A stretch of 64,000 nucleotides of DNA from a gamma proteobacterium L18 (GTDB lineage Bacteria > Pseudomonadota > Gammaproteobacteria > Pseudomonadales > Pseudomonadaceae), in assembly GCA_000497835.1 (NCBI GenBank), contig KI547173.1, positions 171,525 to 235,524 on the forward strand, in the 5' to 3' direction. The notes under the pieces are model-generated. The model saw nothing but the letters and a program-made list of their open reading frames with translations. It was not told the origin of the DNA and made no database searches. The position numbers and the translations under genes were made by a program. Positions 26,320-34,279 of this stretch are shown here, piece by piece; position 1 is the first letter of the stretch, and the number at the start of each line of letters is the position of its first letter.

Positions 26320-26562
26320 TCAATGCAGGCTGCTTACCGGGCGCAACGCTCGGGCATAGCAGAATAGAAAGAGGTTTCGCACCAGCTCCTTGAGCACGAT
26401 CGGCTCGCTGGAGTTCAACCCCGACAGGTCCAGGTCGCCCTGGTCGCGCAGTTCATCCAGTGCTTCTTGCTCCAGCACCGCACACACCTCGCCCGTCTCG
26501 CGATGCAGGATACGCAGGTAAGGGTGTGGCCGGTCCAGCCAAGCGTCGATCAGATAGGTCAT
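26320..26562 (-). CDS. Small conserved protein, probably iron-regulated
   Basis: This 80-aa soluble protein (MTYLIDAWLDRPHPYLRILH...) has no Cys-rich cluster and no signal peptide; I see one Cys in EVCAVLEQEAL and another near the C-terminus. AAGGAGAA precedes the start. A promoter with a probable Fur box overlies it 25-55 bases upstream (see 26588-26618). From memory the matching small gene of P. aeruginosa between the FKBP gene and ispB (PA4570) was reported as iron-repressed. I cannot assign a biochemical role. Confidence 0.78.
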   Translation of the reverse strand: MTYLIDAWLDRPHPYLRILHRETGEVCAVLEQEALDELRDQGDLDLSGLNSSEPIVLKELVRNLFLFCYARALRPVSSLH

Positions 26563-26587
26563 GACAGTTCTCCTTGAAAGCGTTTCA

Positions 26588-26618
26588 ATGAGAATAATTC
26601 TTATTCAGGGAATAGCAA
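26588..26618 (-). promoter_or_regulatory. Promoter with probable Fur box
   Basis: AATAA-TTC-TTATT (26593-26605) and AGAAT-A-ATTCT (26591-26601) are overlapping palindromes, the layout of a Fur site. On the minus strand they overlap TATTCT (-10, 26596-26591), which lies 16 bases after TTGCTA (-35, 26618-26613). Fur binding here would block the 80-aa gene. Confidence 0.65.
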
Positions 26619-26702
26619 GACTCTATCGCAGGTATTTTGTCGGGCGGGGGCAGGGCAGGAGGGTGGAGGCCGCAGCGGGCAGCCTCGCAACCATTCGTCA
26701 GG

Positions 26703-27044
26703 TCAGACTTTGCGCACGAACTCAGACTTCAGCTTCATCGGGCCAATGCCGTCGATCTTGCAATCAATATCGTGATCGCCGTCGCACAGGCGGATGTTCT
26801 TGACCTTGGTGCCGACCTTGACCACCAGGGAGGTGCCCTTGACCTTGAGGTCCTTGATCACGGTGATGGTGTCGCCGTCCTGCAGCACGTTGCCCACGGC
26901 ATCCTTTTTCACCGCGTCATCGCTGGCCGCTTCGGCTTCGCCGCCGGCCGACCATTCGTGGGCGCACTCGGGGCACACCAGCTGGGTGCCGTCCTCGTAG
27001 GTGTATTCGGAGTTGCATTTGGGGCAGGCAGGCAGAGTGCTCAC
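26703..27044 (-). CDS. yjdM: YjdM/PhnA-family zinc-ribbon protein
   Basis: This 113-aa protein starts with a zinc ribbon (CPKCNSEYTYEDG, then CPECAHEW), two Cys pairs about 17 residues apart. The C-terminal PhnA domain (about 45-113) carries DGDTITVIKDLKVKG. Despite the old name PhnA it is not a proven phosphonate enzyme; the function is unclear. GTG 27044 has GAGGA upstream and gives the family length; an upstream in-frame start would run into a repeat element. The promoter is probably in the space after the family D element. Confidence 0.9.
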   Translation of the reverse strand: MSTLPACPKCNSEYTYEDGTQLVCPECAHEWSAGGEAEAASDDAVKKDAVGNVLQDGDTITVIKDLKVKGTSLVVKVGTKVKNIRLCDGDHDIDCKIDGIGPMKLKSEFVRKV

Positions 27045-27106
27045 GCGGGATCCTCGGTGCGGGCAAAATAAAGGCGCGCATTGTATAGGGTTTTTAATCG
27101 CGTTGT

Positions 27107-27285
27107 CTGGTTCCCGGGCAGAGCCCGGTCCTACACCGCTCGCGGCAGTAGTGTCAGGGGGGGCAAAGCTCATAGCCCTTGGAGGCTGCGCAGGTCTCCC
27201 TGCTGCGCCCCCAAAGGCTAAAAGCTTGATGTCATTGAATCAACTGCCGCGATCGGTGTAGGACCGGGCTCTGCCCGGGAACCAG
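27107..27285. repeat. MITE-like long inverted repeat, family D, copy 2
   Basis: Outer arms of 32 bases, 27107-27138 and 27254-27285, pair perfectly (core GGGCAGAGCCCGGTCCTACA). The interior closely matches copy 3 at 30.5 kb (GGCAAAGC..CATAGCCCTTGG, ..GCTAAAAGCTTGATGTCATT). It fills the 250-base gap between yjdM and ispB. Confidence 0.9.
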
Positions 27286-27296
27286 GCGACGCGATA

Positions 27297-28265
27297 TCAG
27301 TGCGTACGGGCTACGGCGAATTCGCTCAGTTCAACCAGCGCATCGCGGTATTCGCTTGGCGGGAGTACATCCAGGCAGGCAATGGCACGCTTCACGTAGT
27401 CACGCGCCAGGTTGGCGGTGTAGTCCAGCGCGCCGGAGCTTTCCACGGCGGCGCGGATGCTTTCCAGGTCTTCGATGCCACCTTTCTGGATCGCCTTGCG
27501 CACCATGGCAGCCTGTTCGGCCGTGCCTTCGCGCATGGTGTAGATCAGCGGCAGGGTCGGCTTGCCTTCGGCCAGGTCGTCACCGACGTTCTTGCCCAGG
27601 GTCTCGACGTCGCCCTTGTAATCCAGCAGGTCGTCGACCAGTTGGAAGGCCACGCCCAGGTGGTCGCCGAAGGTGCGCAGGGCTTCAGCCTGCTCCGGCG
27701 AGGCCTCGGCCAGCGCCGCGGCGCTGTGGGTGGAGGCTTCGAACAGCATCGCGGTCTTGCCGCGAATCACTTCCATGTACACTTCTTCGGTGGTGCTGGC
27801 GTCGCGCACCTTGGACAATTGCAGCACTTCGCCCTCGGCGATGACTCGCGTGGCCTGGGACAGGATGCGCATGACCGGCATCGAGCCCAGCTCGACCATC
27901 ATCTCGAACGAACGCGAGTACAGGAAGTCGCCCACCAGTACGCTGGGGGCATTGCCCCACATGGCGTTGGCGGTGGAGCGGCCACGGCGCATGCCGGACA
28001 TGTCGACCACGTCGTCATGCAGCAGGGTGGCGGTGTGCAGGAATTCGATGGTGGCGGCCAGCAGGCGCAGGTCGTCGCTTTCGCGGCCCAGGGCCTTGCC
28101 ACACAGCAGCACCAATAAAGGACGCAGTCGCTTGCCCCCGGCCGACGTGATGTAGTCGCCGATTTTCGACACCAGCGGTACGCGCGAAGTCAGTTGCTTC
28201 TTGATGATGACGTCGACGGCGTTGAAATCGTCCGCCACCGCGCGGTAGAAAGCTTGGGGTTGCAT
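27297..28265 (-). CDS. ispB: Polyprenyl (octaprenyl) diphosphate synthase
   Basis: This 322-aa prenyltransferase makes the long isoprenoid side chain of ubiquinone from farnesyl diphosphate and IPP. Both Asp-rich metal-binding motifs are present: LLHDDVVDMSGMRRG near residue 83 and LVDDLLDYKGD near 211. The GGKRLRP substrate site is at about residue 43. It is divergent from rplU, and the intergenic region (240 bases) holds the rplU promoter. The divergent ispB/rplU-rpmA order is usual in gammaproteobacteria. Length and start (MQPQAFY) are normal. Confidence 0.96.
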   Translation of the reverse strand: MQPQAFYRAVADDFNAVDVIIKKQLTSRVPLVSKIGDYITSAGGKRLRPLLVLLCGKALGRESDDLRLLAATIEFLHTATLLHDDVVDMSGMRRGRSTANAMWGNAPSVLVGDFLYSRSFEMMVELGSMPVMRILSQATRVIAEGEVLQLSKVRDASTTEEVYMEVIRGKTAMLFEASTHSAAALAEASPEQAEALRTFGDHLGVAFQLVDDLLDYKGDVETLGKNVGDDLAEGKPTLPLIYTMREGTAEQAAMVRKAIQKGGIEDLESIRAAVESSGALDYTANLARDYVKRAIACLDVLPPSEYRDALVELSEFAVARTH

Positions 28266-28344
28266 CAGCGACAGGTGCTCCAGAAGGGATGCGCGGCATG
28301 CTAGGTCTCAGGTCCGGCCCTGTCAAGGCGCGATGGACGGCCTA

Positions 28345-28373
28345 TTGCAAGGCGGGCGGGGCTTGCGTACAAT
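28345..28373 (+). promoter_or_regulatory. Probable sigma-70 promoter of rplU-rpmA
   Basis: TTGCAA (28345-28350), a 17-base spacer and TACAAT (28368-28373), followed by a GC-rich discriminator (CGCGCAC). The expected leader is about 125 nt before rplU. Confidence 0.7.
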
Positions 28374-28504
28374 CGCGCACCCTGAACTTCCTGGGCAGCA
28401 CCTGCCTTACGCAATTGCATTTGGGTCGTTCCACCCCATGCAGCCATGCCAGCCGACACTCTACTTATAAAGAGCTGGGTGAGCAGGATTATCGGAGAAA
28501 TACC

Positions 28505-28819
28505 ATGTCTTACGCAGTAATTGTTACCGGTGGCAAGCAGTACAAAGTCGCCCCGGGTGAGTACCTGAAGATCGAGAAACTGGAAGTCGCCACTGGCGAA
28601 TCCGTTACCTTTGATCGCGTTCTGCTGGTCGCCAACGGCGACGACGTCAACATCGGCGCACCAGTTGTTGCTGGCGCTACCGTTGTTGCTGAAGTGATCT
28701 CCCAAGGTCGTCACGACAAGGTTCGTATCATCAAGTTCCGTCGTCGTAAGCACCACATGAAGCGCATGGGCCACCGCCAGTGGTACACCGAGATCAAAAT
28801 CACCGGTATTCAGGCTTAA
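28505..28819 (+). CDS. rplU: 50S ribosomal protein L21
   Basis: This 104-aa protein binds 23S rRNA in the large subunit. It matches L21 throughout (MSYAVIVTGGKQYKV, FRRRKHHMKRMGHRQ). GGAGAAATACC precedes the ATG. It is followed after 34 bases by rpmA, and the two form an operon. Promoter at 28345-28373. Confidence 0.98.
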   Translation: MSYAVIVTGGKQYKVAPGEYLKIEKLEVATGESVTFDRVLLVANGDDVNIGAPVVAGATVVAEVISQGRHDKVRIIKFRRRKHHMKRMGHRQWYTEIKITGIQA

Positions 28820-28853
28820 TTTCAGCCTAATTCCTCACTAGGAGAATTGACTC

Positions 28854-29111
28854 ATGGCACACAAAAAAGCTGGTGGTAGTACCCGTAACGGTCGCGACTC
28901 AGAAGCCAAACGCCTTGGCGTGAAGATGTATGGCGGCCAGGCTATCAAAGCAGGCAACATCATCGTGCGTCAGCGCGGCACCCAATTCCACGCTGGCTAC
29001 GGCGTTGGCATGGGTAAAGATCACACTCTGTTCGCTAAAGTCGAAGGCGTGATCAAGTTCGAAGTTAAAGGCGCCTTCGGTCGTCGTTACGTGAGCGTAG
29101 TCGCGGCCTAA
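28854..29111 (+). CDS. rpmA: 50S ribosomal protein L27
   Basis: This 85-aa ribosomal protein has an N-terminal tail near the peptidyl-transferase centre. It has the canonical start MAHKKAGGSTRNGRDS, so no N-terminal cleavage extension is present, unlike Firmicutes L27. AGGAGAATTG precedes the ATG. It is the second gene of the rplU operon, with a terminator 16 bases after the stop. Confidence 0.98.
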   Translation: MAHKKAGGSTRNGRDSEAKRLGVKMYGGQAIKAGNIIVRQRGTQFHAGYGVGMGKDHTLFAKVEGVIKFEVKGAFGRRYVSVVAA

Positions 29112-29127
29112 TCGCGAATTCGCTTGG

Positions 29128-29156
29128 AAAGCCCTGTCTCGCGACGGGGCTTTTTC
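29128..29156 (+). terminator. Terminator of rplU-rpmA
   Basis: AAAGCCCTGTC-TCGC-GACGGGGCTTTTT forms a hairpin with a T run. The internal T/G pair is the only imperfection. Confidence 0.88.
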
Positions 29157-29297
29157 GTTTGTGGGGTGAGTCTCTTGCAAAGGTTTGCATGGGCCGCTGG
29201 CGCGAGTATCGTTGATGGGGTTCGCAGCGCTCATTTTTGCAAGAGCCTTATGTCTTTGCTTTTTTTGGCTCGTCCGTAAGGCGAGAGGCGTTTTTTC

Positions 29298-30521
29298 ATG
29301 AAATTTGTTGATGAAGTATCCATCCGGGTAAAAGCAGGCGACGGCGGCAATGGCTGCATGAGCTTCCGCCGGGAAAAGTTCATTGAGAACGGTGGCCCCA
29401 ACGGTGGTGATGGGGGTGACGGCGGCTCGATCTACATGGTCGCCGACGAAAACCTGAATACCCTGGTGGACTACCGTTACACCCGTCACTTCGACGCCGA
29501 GCGCGGTTCGAACGGCGGCAGCACCGACTGCACCGGCAAGAAGGGTGAAGACCTGGAATTGCGCGTGCCGGTCGGCACCACCGTGATCGACGCCGCTACC
29601 CAGGAAGTCATCGGTGACCTGGTCAAGGCCGGTCAGCGCCTGCTGGTCGCCCATGGTGGCTGGCACGGTCTGGGCAACACCCGCTTCAAGTCCAGCACCA
29701 ACCGGGCTCCGCGTCAGACTACGCCGGGCAAGCCGGGCGAGCAGCGCGACCTGAAGCTGGAAATGAAAGTGCTGGCCGACGTGGGCCTGTTGGGCCTGCC
29801 GAACGCTGGCAAGAGCACCTTCATCCGCTCGGTATCGGCCGCCAAGCCGAAAGTCGCCGACTACCCATTCACCACCCTGGTGCCGAACCTGGGCGTGGTC
29901 AGCGTCGACCGCTGGAAAAGCTTCGTCATCGCCGACATTCCGGGGCTGATCGAAGGTGCTTCCGACGGTGCTGGCCTGGGTATCCGCTTCCTCAAGCACT
30001 TGGCCCGTACCCGCGTGCTGCTGCACCTGGTGGACATGGCGCCGCTGGATGAAACCAGTGCTGCCGATGCCGCCGAAGTCATTGTCAACGAGCTGACCAA
30101 GTTCAGCCCGTCGCTGGTTGAGCGTGAGCGCTGGCTGGTGCTGAACAAGTGCGACCAGATCCTGGAAGAAGAGCGCGAAGCGCGCGTCAAGGAGATCGTC
30201 GATCGTCTGGAGTGGGAAGGTCCGGTCTACGTGATCTCGGCCATCGCCAAAGAAGGCACCGAGCGCCTGACCCGCGATCTGATGCGCTACATGGAAGATC
30301 GCGCCGACCGCCTGGCCAACGACCCGGCCTATGCGGCCGAGCTGCGTGACCTGGACCAGCGTATCGAAGACGAGGCGCGTGCCCAGCTGCAGGCGCTGGA
30401 CGATGCCCGTACCCTGCGTCGCACTGGCGTGAAGAGCGTGCACGACATCGGCGAAGACGACAGCTTCTGGGATGAAGAGGACGCTGAAGACGGTCCGGAA
30501 ATCATCTACGTACGCGACTGA
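29298..30521 (+). CDS. obgE: Obg/CgtA GTPase
   Basis: This 407-aa GTPase acts in late 50S assembly and stress signalling through ppGpp. The Gly-rich Obg domain (about 1-158: RRKFIENGGP, GGDGGDGG) precedes the G domain with GLPNAGKST, the switch II DIPGLIEGA, and NKCDQI. An acidic C-terminal tail (about 340-407, DEEDAEDGPE) is present. GAGAGG precedes the ATG. A family D element and a terminator separate it from proB, so it is not in the proB operon. Confidence 0.97.
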   Translation: MKFVDEVSIRVKAGDGGNGCMSFRREKFIENGGPNGGDGGDGGSIYMVADENLNTLVDYRYTRHFDAERGSNGGSTDCTGKKGEDLELRVPVGTTVIDAATQEVIGDLVKAGQRLLVAHGGWHGLGNTRFKSSTNRAPRQTTPGKPGEQRDLKLEMKVLADVGLLGLPNAGKSTFIRSVSAAKPKVADYPFTTLVPNLGVVSVDRWKSFVIADIPGLIEGASDGAGLGIRFLKHLARTRVLLHLVDMAPLDETSAADAAEVIVNELTKFSPSLVERERWLVLNKCDQILEEEREARVKEIVDRLEWEGPVYVISAIAKEGTERLTRDLMRYMEDRADRLANDPAYAAELRDLDQRIEDEARAQLQALDDARTLRRTGVKSVHDIGEDDSFWDEEDAEDGPEIIYVRD

Positions 30522-30534
30522 TCCGCGTCGTTCT

Positions 30535-30706
30535 TTTCCCGGGCAGAGCCCGGTCCTACACCGGTCGCGGCAGTGGTGTCAGGGAGGCAAAGCACATAGC
30601 CCTTGGATGCATCGCAGGTCTTCCTGCTGCGCCACCAAAAGCTAAAAGCTTGATGTCATTGTTTCAACTGCCGCGAAGGGTGTAGGACCGGGCTCTGCCC
30701 GGGAAA
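30535..30706. repeat. MITE-like long inverted repeat, family D, copy 3
   Basis: REP-like ends TTTCCCGGGCAGAGCCCGGT and the inverse at 30687-30706 bound an interior nearly the same as copy 2. It lies between obgE and its terminator at 30.74 kb, so a transcript of obgE would contain the hairpin. Confidence 0.88.
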
Positions 30707-30736
30707 CAGGCAACCCCAATCCGTAGTAAACTACAG

Positions 30737-30765
30737 CGCCGCTCCCCACCAGGGAGCGGCGTTTT
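30737..30765 (+). terminator. Terminator after obgE
   Basis: CGCCGCTCCC-CACCA-GGGAGCGGCG then TTTT. It lies 43 bases before the proB start. Confidence 0.88.
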
Positions 30766-30807
30766 GGTTTCTACGAATTATTTCTCCCGGGCATAGGTTG
30801 GAAGAAC

Positions 30808-31926
30808 ATGCGGAGCAAGGTGACGGGTGCGCAGCGCTGGGTCGTGAAAATCGGCAGCGCGTTGCTGACAGCTGACGGCAAGGGGCTGGATCGTGCCGCC
30901 ATGGGCGTGTGGGTCGAGCAGATGGTGGCCTTGCATGAGGCGGGTGTCGAGCTGGTGCTGGTGTCTTCGGGCGCCGTGGCGGCCGGCATGAGCCGTCTGG
31001 GCTGGGCCAAGCGACCCAGTGGCATGCACGAGCTGCAGGCGGCCGCCGCCATCGGCCAGATGGGGCTGGTGCAGGCCTGGGAGTCGAGCTTTGCCGAGCA
31101 CGGCCGGCACACTGCGCAGATCCTGCTGACCCACGACGACCTGTCTGACCGCAAGCGTTACCTCAACGCCCGCAGCACCCTGCGCACCCTGGTGCAGCTG
31201 GGGGTGATCCCGGTGATCAACGAAAACGACACGGTGGTCACCGACGAAATCCGCTTCGGTGACAACGACACCCTGGCAGCGCTGGTGGCCAACCTGGTGG
31301 AAGCCGACCTGCTGGTGATCCTCACCGATCGCGATGGCATGTTCGACGCCGACCCGCGCAACAACCCCGATGCCCAGCTGATCTACGAAGCCCGTGCCGA
31401 CGATCCGGCGCTGGATGCCGTGGCGGGCGGTACCGGTGGTGCCCTGGGGCGCGGTGGCATGCAGACCAAGCTGCGTGCGGCGCGGCTGGCGGCGCGTTCC
31501 GGTGCCCATACCATCATCGTGGGTGGTCGCCTGGAGCGTGTGCTGGATCGTCTCAAGGCGGGCGAGCGCCTGGGCACCCTGTTGTCGCCCGAGCGCGGCA
31601 TGCTGGCCGCGCGCAAGCAGTGGCTGGCTGGCCACCTGCAGACTCGCGGCGCGCTGACCCTGGATGCCGGTGCCGTCCAGGCGCTGCTGGAAGGCCACAA
31701 GAGCCTGCTGCCGGTAGGGGTGAAGGGCGTGCAGGGTGCGTTCCGTCGCGGTGAGATGGTGGTGTGCCTGGCGCCTGATGGGCGTGAAGTTGCCCGCGGC
31801 CTGGCCAACTACAGTGCGGCCGAGGCGCAGAAGATCATCGGTCAGTCTTCCGAGGTCATCGAAAGCCTGTTGGGGTACATCGCCGAGCCTGAGCTGGTGC
31901 ACCGCGACAATCTCATTCTGGTCTGA
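30808..31926 (+). CDS. proB: Glutamate 5-kinase
   Basis: This 372-aa enzyme phosphorylates glutamate, the first and proline-inhibited step of proline synthesis. An amino-acid kinase domain (about 1-260: VVKIGSALL, SSGAVAAGM, NENDTVV, RGGMQTKLRAARLA) is followed by a PUA domain (about 280-372). This two-domain form is normal for Pseudomonas. GGAAGAAC precedes the ATG. creA starts 9 bases after the stop, so the two are probably cotranscribed. Confidence 0.97.
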   Translation: MRSKVTGAQRWVVKIGSALLTADGKGLDRAAMGVWVEQMVALHEAGVELVLVSSGAVAAGMSRLGWAKRPSGMHELQAAAAIGQMGLVQAWESSFAEHGRHTAQILLTHDDLSDRKRYLNARSTLRTLVQLGVIPVINENDTVVTDEIRFGDNDTLAALVANLVEADLLVILTDRDGMFDADPRNNPDAQLIYEARADDPALDAVAGGTGGALGRGGMQTKLRAARLAARSGAHTIIVGGRLERVLDRLKAGERLGTLLSPERGMLAARKQWLAGHLQTRGALTLDAGAVQALLEGHKSLLPVGVKGVQGAFRRGEMVVCLAPDGREVARGLANYSAAEAQKIIGQSSEVIESLLGYIAEPELVHRDNLILV

Positions 31927-31935
31927 GGGTTCATC

Positions 31936-32397
31936 ATGCGCGTGATCAAAGGAATTGTCGGGTTGTTACTGGCCTTGCCATTGTTGGCTTCAGCCGAAGA
32001 GATCGGCCAGGTGTCGACGGTGTTCAAGTTCGTCGGACCCAATGACCGCATCGTGGTGGAGGCTTTCGATGATCCCAAGGTGCCGGGTGTGACCTGCTAC
32101 CTGTCGCGCGCCAAGACGGGCGGCATCAAGGGTGGGTTGGGGCTGGCCGAGGATCGCGCTGAAGCATCCATTGCCTGTCGTCAGGTAGGGCCTATCACGC
32201 TGCCGGCGGATTTGAAGGATGGCGAGGAAGTATTCAAGGAGCGCACCTCGCTGGTGTTCAAGACCATGCAGGTGGTGCGTTTTTTCGACAAGAAGCGCAA
32301 TACGCTGGTGTACCTGGTGTACAGCGATCGCGTGATCGAGGGTAGCCCGCAGAATGCAGTGACGGCCATTCCGATTCTGCCGTGGGCAAAGCCTTAG
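31936..32397 (+). CDS. creA: CreA-family exported protein
   Basis: This 153-aa protein has a signal peptide (MRVIKGIVGLLLALPLLASA, cut before EEIGQ), so it is periplasmic. The CreA family motifs VPGVTCYLSRAKTGGIKG and ASIACRQVGPI supply two conserved Cys. Function is unknown. It starts 9 bases after proB with TGAGGG upstream, so it is likely in that operon. A perfect terminator follows 20 bases after its stop. Confidence 0.9.
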   Translation: MRVIKGIVGLLLALPLLASAEEIGQVSTVFKFVGPNDRIVVEAFDDPKVPGVTCYLSRAKTGGIKGGLGLAEDRAEASIACRQVGPITLPADLKDGEEVFKERTSLVFKTMQVVRFFDKKRNTLVYLVYSDRVIEGSPQNAVTAIPILPWAKP

Positions 32398-32415
32398 CGG
32401 CGACGAGGTGTGTTC

Positions 32416-32450
32416 AAAAAAAAACGGCGAGCCTGGCTCGCCGTTTTTTT
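32416..32450 (+). terminator. Rho-independent terminator of proB-creA
   Basis: A9-CGGCGAGC-CTG-GCTCGCCG-T7. Its symmetry would allow it to act in both directions. Confidence 0.93.
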
Positions 32451-32453
32451 ATG

Positions 32454-32891
32454 CGTTGCAAAAGTTGCCGGGAATTTTATTCCCTCTTGTATAGTGTTGC
32501 TAATGAACTATCGCGTAGTGTTGCAGGGTGTTTGTTTCCTTGTGGAAGTTACAGTTGTCGCGTAGTCCATAAAGTGGCTGCGGGGTGTCGATGCTTTTCA
32601 AATCATTAATGCAGTGTCGTTCGTTGGGGCCTTGATATAAGGGGGTTGTAGATGTTTCCGGTTGTTCCGTAGTGTCGGTCGGATCCATTTTTCGTTAGTT
32701 GCCAAGGCAGCTTTTCCCTGTCCGATGAAAGTGTTTCGGCGCATTGACACGTTTTCGGTGCGTGCGTAGTGTCCCGCCCGGTCGCACGCCGGCGCGACAC
32801 GCAGGGCCTCGTGGGTCGAGGTTTCTGCAAGCAGAGGGATAGCGCTGTCCCTCTTGTAATGGTTGAAACGTTTATTGAGTGCAGGGCTATC
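32454..32891. other. AT-richer intergenic stretch before the LuxR-type gene
   Basis: About 440 bases with no convincing gene. GC content looks lower than in the neighbours. The motif GTAGTGT or GTAGT recurs after CGC/CC (32513, 32560, 32669, 32765). A near-perfect 22-base palindrome lies at 32833-32854. I see no clear RNA gene. Confidence 0.6.
32833..32854. promoter_or_regulatory. 22-base palindrome upstream of the LuxR-type gene
   Basis: AGAGGGA-T-AGCGCT-G-TCCCTCT is symmetric apart from one position pair. It ends 37 bases before the ATG. Its sequence does not match the classical lux box; it could be the site of this or another regulator. Confidence 0.5.
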
Positions 32892-33644
32892 ATGAAAAGC
32901 CGGATATTGAATCAGTCGGTCGACGGTGTTCGTTTGTTGGAAAGTTCGCTGTTGGCGGACTTTGCCTTGTTGGCGGGGCGTGCTCATCAGCGCGGGTGGG
33001 AGTTACGCTTGCGCAGCATATTGAAGCGCATGAGTTATCGTTATTACTCCATGTCGTTCTCCGGGAATAAAAACACGGAGTGCGGGCGTCCGTTGACCAA
33101 CTTTCCCCGAAGTTGGCTTGAGCATTACGAGCGCGAGGCTTATCAGGAAATCGATCCGATTGCGCGACACTGCCGGCAGCACCTCAAGCCGTTATTCTGG
33201 GAGCGGGCGCAGCGACGGGCGCGGGGGCGTACCAAAGAGTATTGGGAGGCGATGGGGCTTCATGGCATGCGGGCAGGTGTCAGTATTCCGCTGCGCGGCA
33301 AGACCCTGTCCGGGTCGCTGAGTGTTGCCCATCCGATCGAGGAGGGGTTGGCGGCCAGTGATGATGATCTGGGGTTGCTGTTCATGATGGTGCCCTATCT
33401 GATTGAGGGCTTGCAGCGGCGCATGGCGATTGAGCAGGCGCCTACCTCATGCCTGACCCTGAAGGAGGCTGAATGCCTGGGGTGGGCGAGCATGGGCAAG
33501 ACCAGTTGGGAAATTGGTCGCATTGTTGGTTGTGCCGAGCGCACGGTGGACTTTCATATCGCCAATGCGGGGCACAAGCTGGGGTCCACTAACCGCGGGC
33601 ATGCCATCGGTATTGCGGTGTCCCAAGGCCTGATCTCATTCTGA
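32892..33644 (+). CDS. LuxR-family quorum-sensing regulator (solo), AHL-binding type
   Basis: This 250-aa regulator has an N-terminal autoinducer-binding domain (about 20-170) and a C-terminal LuxR helix-turn-helix (about 185-245). The six ligand-pocket residues conserved in AHL receptors are visible: W75, Y79, D88, P89, W103 and a Gly at 122/129 (WLEHYEREAY, IDPIARHC, GLHGMRAGV). The HTH reads LTLKEAECLGWASMGKTSWEIG then CAERTVDFHI. No luxI gene is in the window, so it is a solo here. ATG 32892 lacks a strong ribosome site; ATG 32859 is an alternative. It interrupts the creA-rpsT order of P. aeruginosa (from memory). Confidence 0.88.
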   Translation: MKSRILNQSVDGVRLLESSLLADFALLAGRAHQRGWELRLRSILKRMSYRYYSMSFSGNKNTECGRPLTNFPRSWLEHYEREAYQEIDPIARHCRQHLKPLFWERAQRRARGRTKEYWEAMGLHGMRAGVSIPLRGKTLSGSLSVAHPIEEGLAASDDDLGLLFMMVPYLIEGLQRRMAIEQAPTSCLTLKEAECLGWASMGKTSWEIGRIVGCAERTVDFHIANAGHKLGSTNRGHAIGIAVSQGLISF

Positions 33645-33650
33645 GGCGCG

Positions 33651-33688
33651 GCCCCGTAGCCGCTGCCGCCAGGCTGCGGCTACGGGGC
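33651..33688. repeat. Short hairpin repeat
   Basis: GCCCCGTAGCCGC and its perfect inverse GCGGCTACGGGGC enclose 12 bases, right after the LuxR-type stop. Probably a further REP-type unit. Confidence 0.75.
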
Positions 33689-33704
33689 AATTATTGCGGG
33701 CAAC

Positions 33705-33732
33705 AAAAAACCGACCCTGGGGTCGGTTTTTT
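33705..33732. terminator. Bidirectional terminator between luxR-type gene and rpsT
   Basis: A6-CCGACCC-TG-GGGTCGG-T6, serving the two convergent genes. Confidence 0.93.
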
Positions 33733-33751
33733 GGTACATCAAGCAATAAGC

Positions 33752-34027
33752 TTAGGCGGCAGCCTGAACCAGTGCTTTGATGTGGCCATTCAGACGGCCT
33801 TTATGGCGAGCAGCCTTGTTCTTGTGGATGATGCCTTTATCGGCCATACGGTCGATAACTGGCACAGCCAGAACGTAAGCAGCTTGTGCTTTTTCGGCGT
33901 CTTTTGCGTCGATGGCTTTAACTACATTCTTGATGTAGGTGCGGACCATGGAACGCAGGCTGGCGTTGTGGCTGCGACGCTTCTCAGCCTGTTTTGCACG
34001 TTTTTTGGCGGAAGGTGAGTTGGCCAC
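33752..34027 (-). CDS. rpsT: 30S ribosomal protein S20
   Basis: This 91-aa basic protein binds 16S rRNA early in assembly. The sequence (MANSPSAKKRAKQAEKRRSH) matches S20 along its length. It is a single gene on the minus strand, divergent from murJ. The space of about 250 bases upstream includes its promoter and a leader. The start is ATG, not the UUG used in E. coli. Confidence 0.97.
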   Translation of the reverse strand: MANSPSAKKRAKQAEKRRSHNASLRSMVRTYIKNVVKAIDAKDAEKAQAAYVLAVPVIDRMADKGIIHKNKAARHKGRLNGHIKALVQAAA

Positions 34028-34279
34028 CGTCGAGCTCCTCGAAAGACTTTTTTAAATAGCAAACAAAATAGGCCGCGAATCATGCCGATGACTGAATCTG
34101 TTGTCAAGGGTGCTTGAGACGTTCCGCTGAGTGGTCGTTAACCAGAGTGAGTGATTCACTTCTGACGCATGACCTGTAAACTCGCGTTTTTTGGCTCTGC
34201 CTGCTGATGCGGCGCGGAGTATCGCACAGTTGGGCGCATTCTCGCGCTGCTCTTTGTCCAGAAGGCAAAAAATCTTTCG

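Noticed and set aside
32833..32854. Classical lux box
   Set aside because: The palindrome lacks the lux-box pattern (CT..AG at the usual positions with a 20-base ACCTG-type core), so it is reported only as an unassigned operator.
32598..32987. 129-aa minus-strand frame in the gap before the LuxR-type gene
   Set aside because: No ribosome site, no motif, and it overlaps the start of the LuxR-type gene in antisense.
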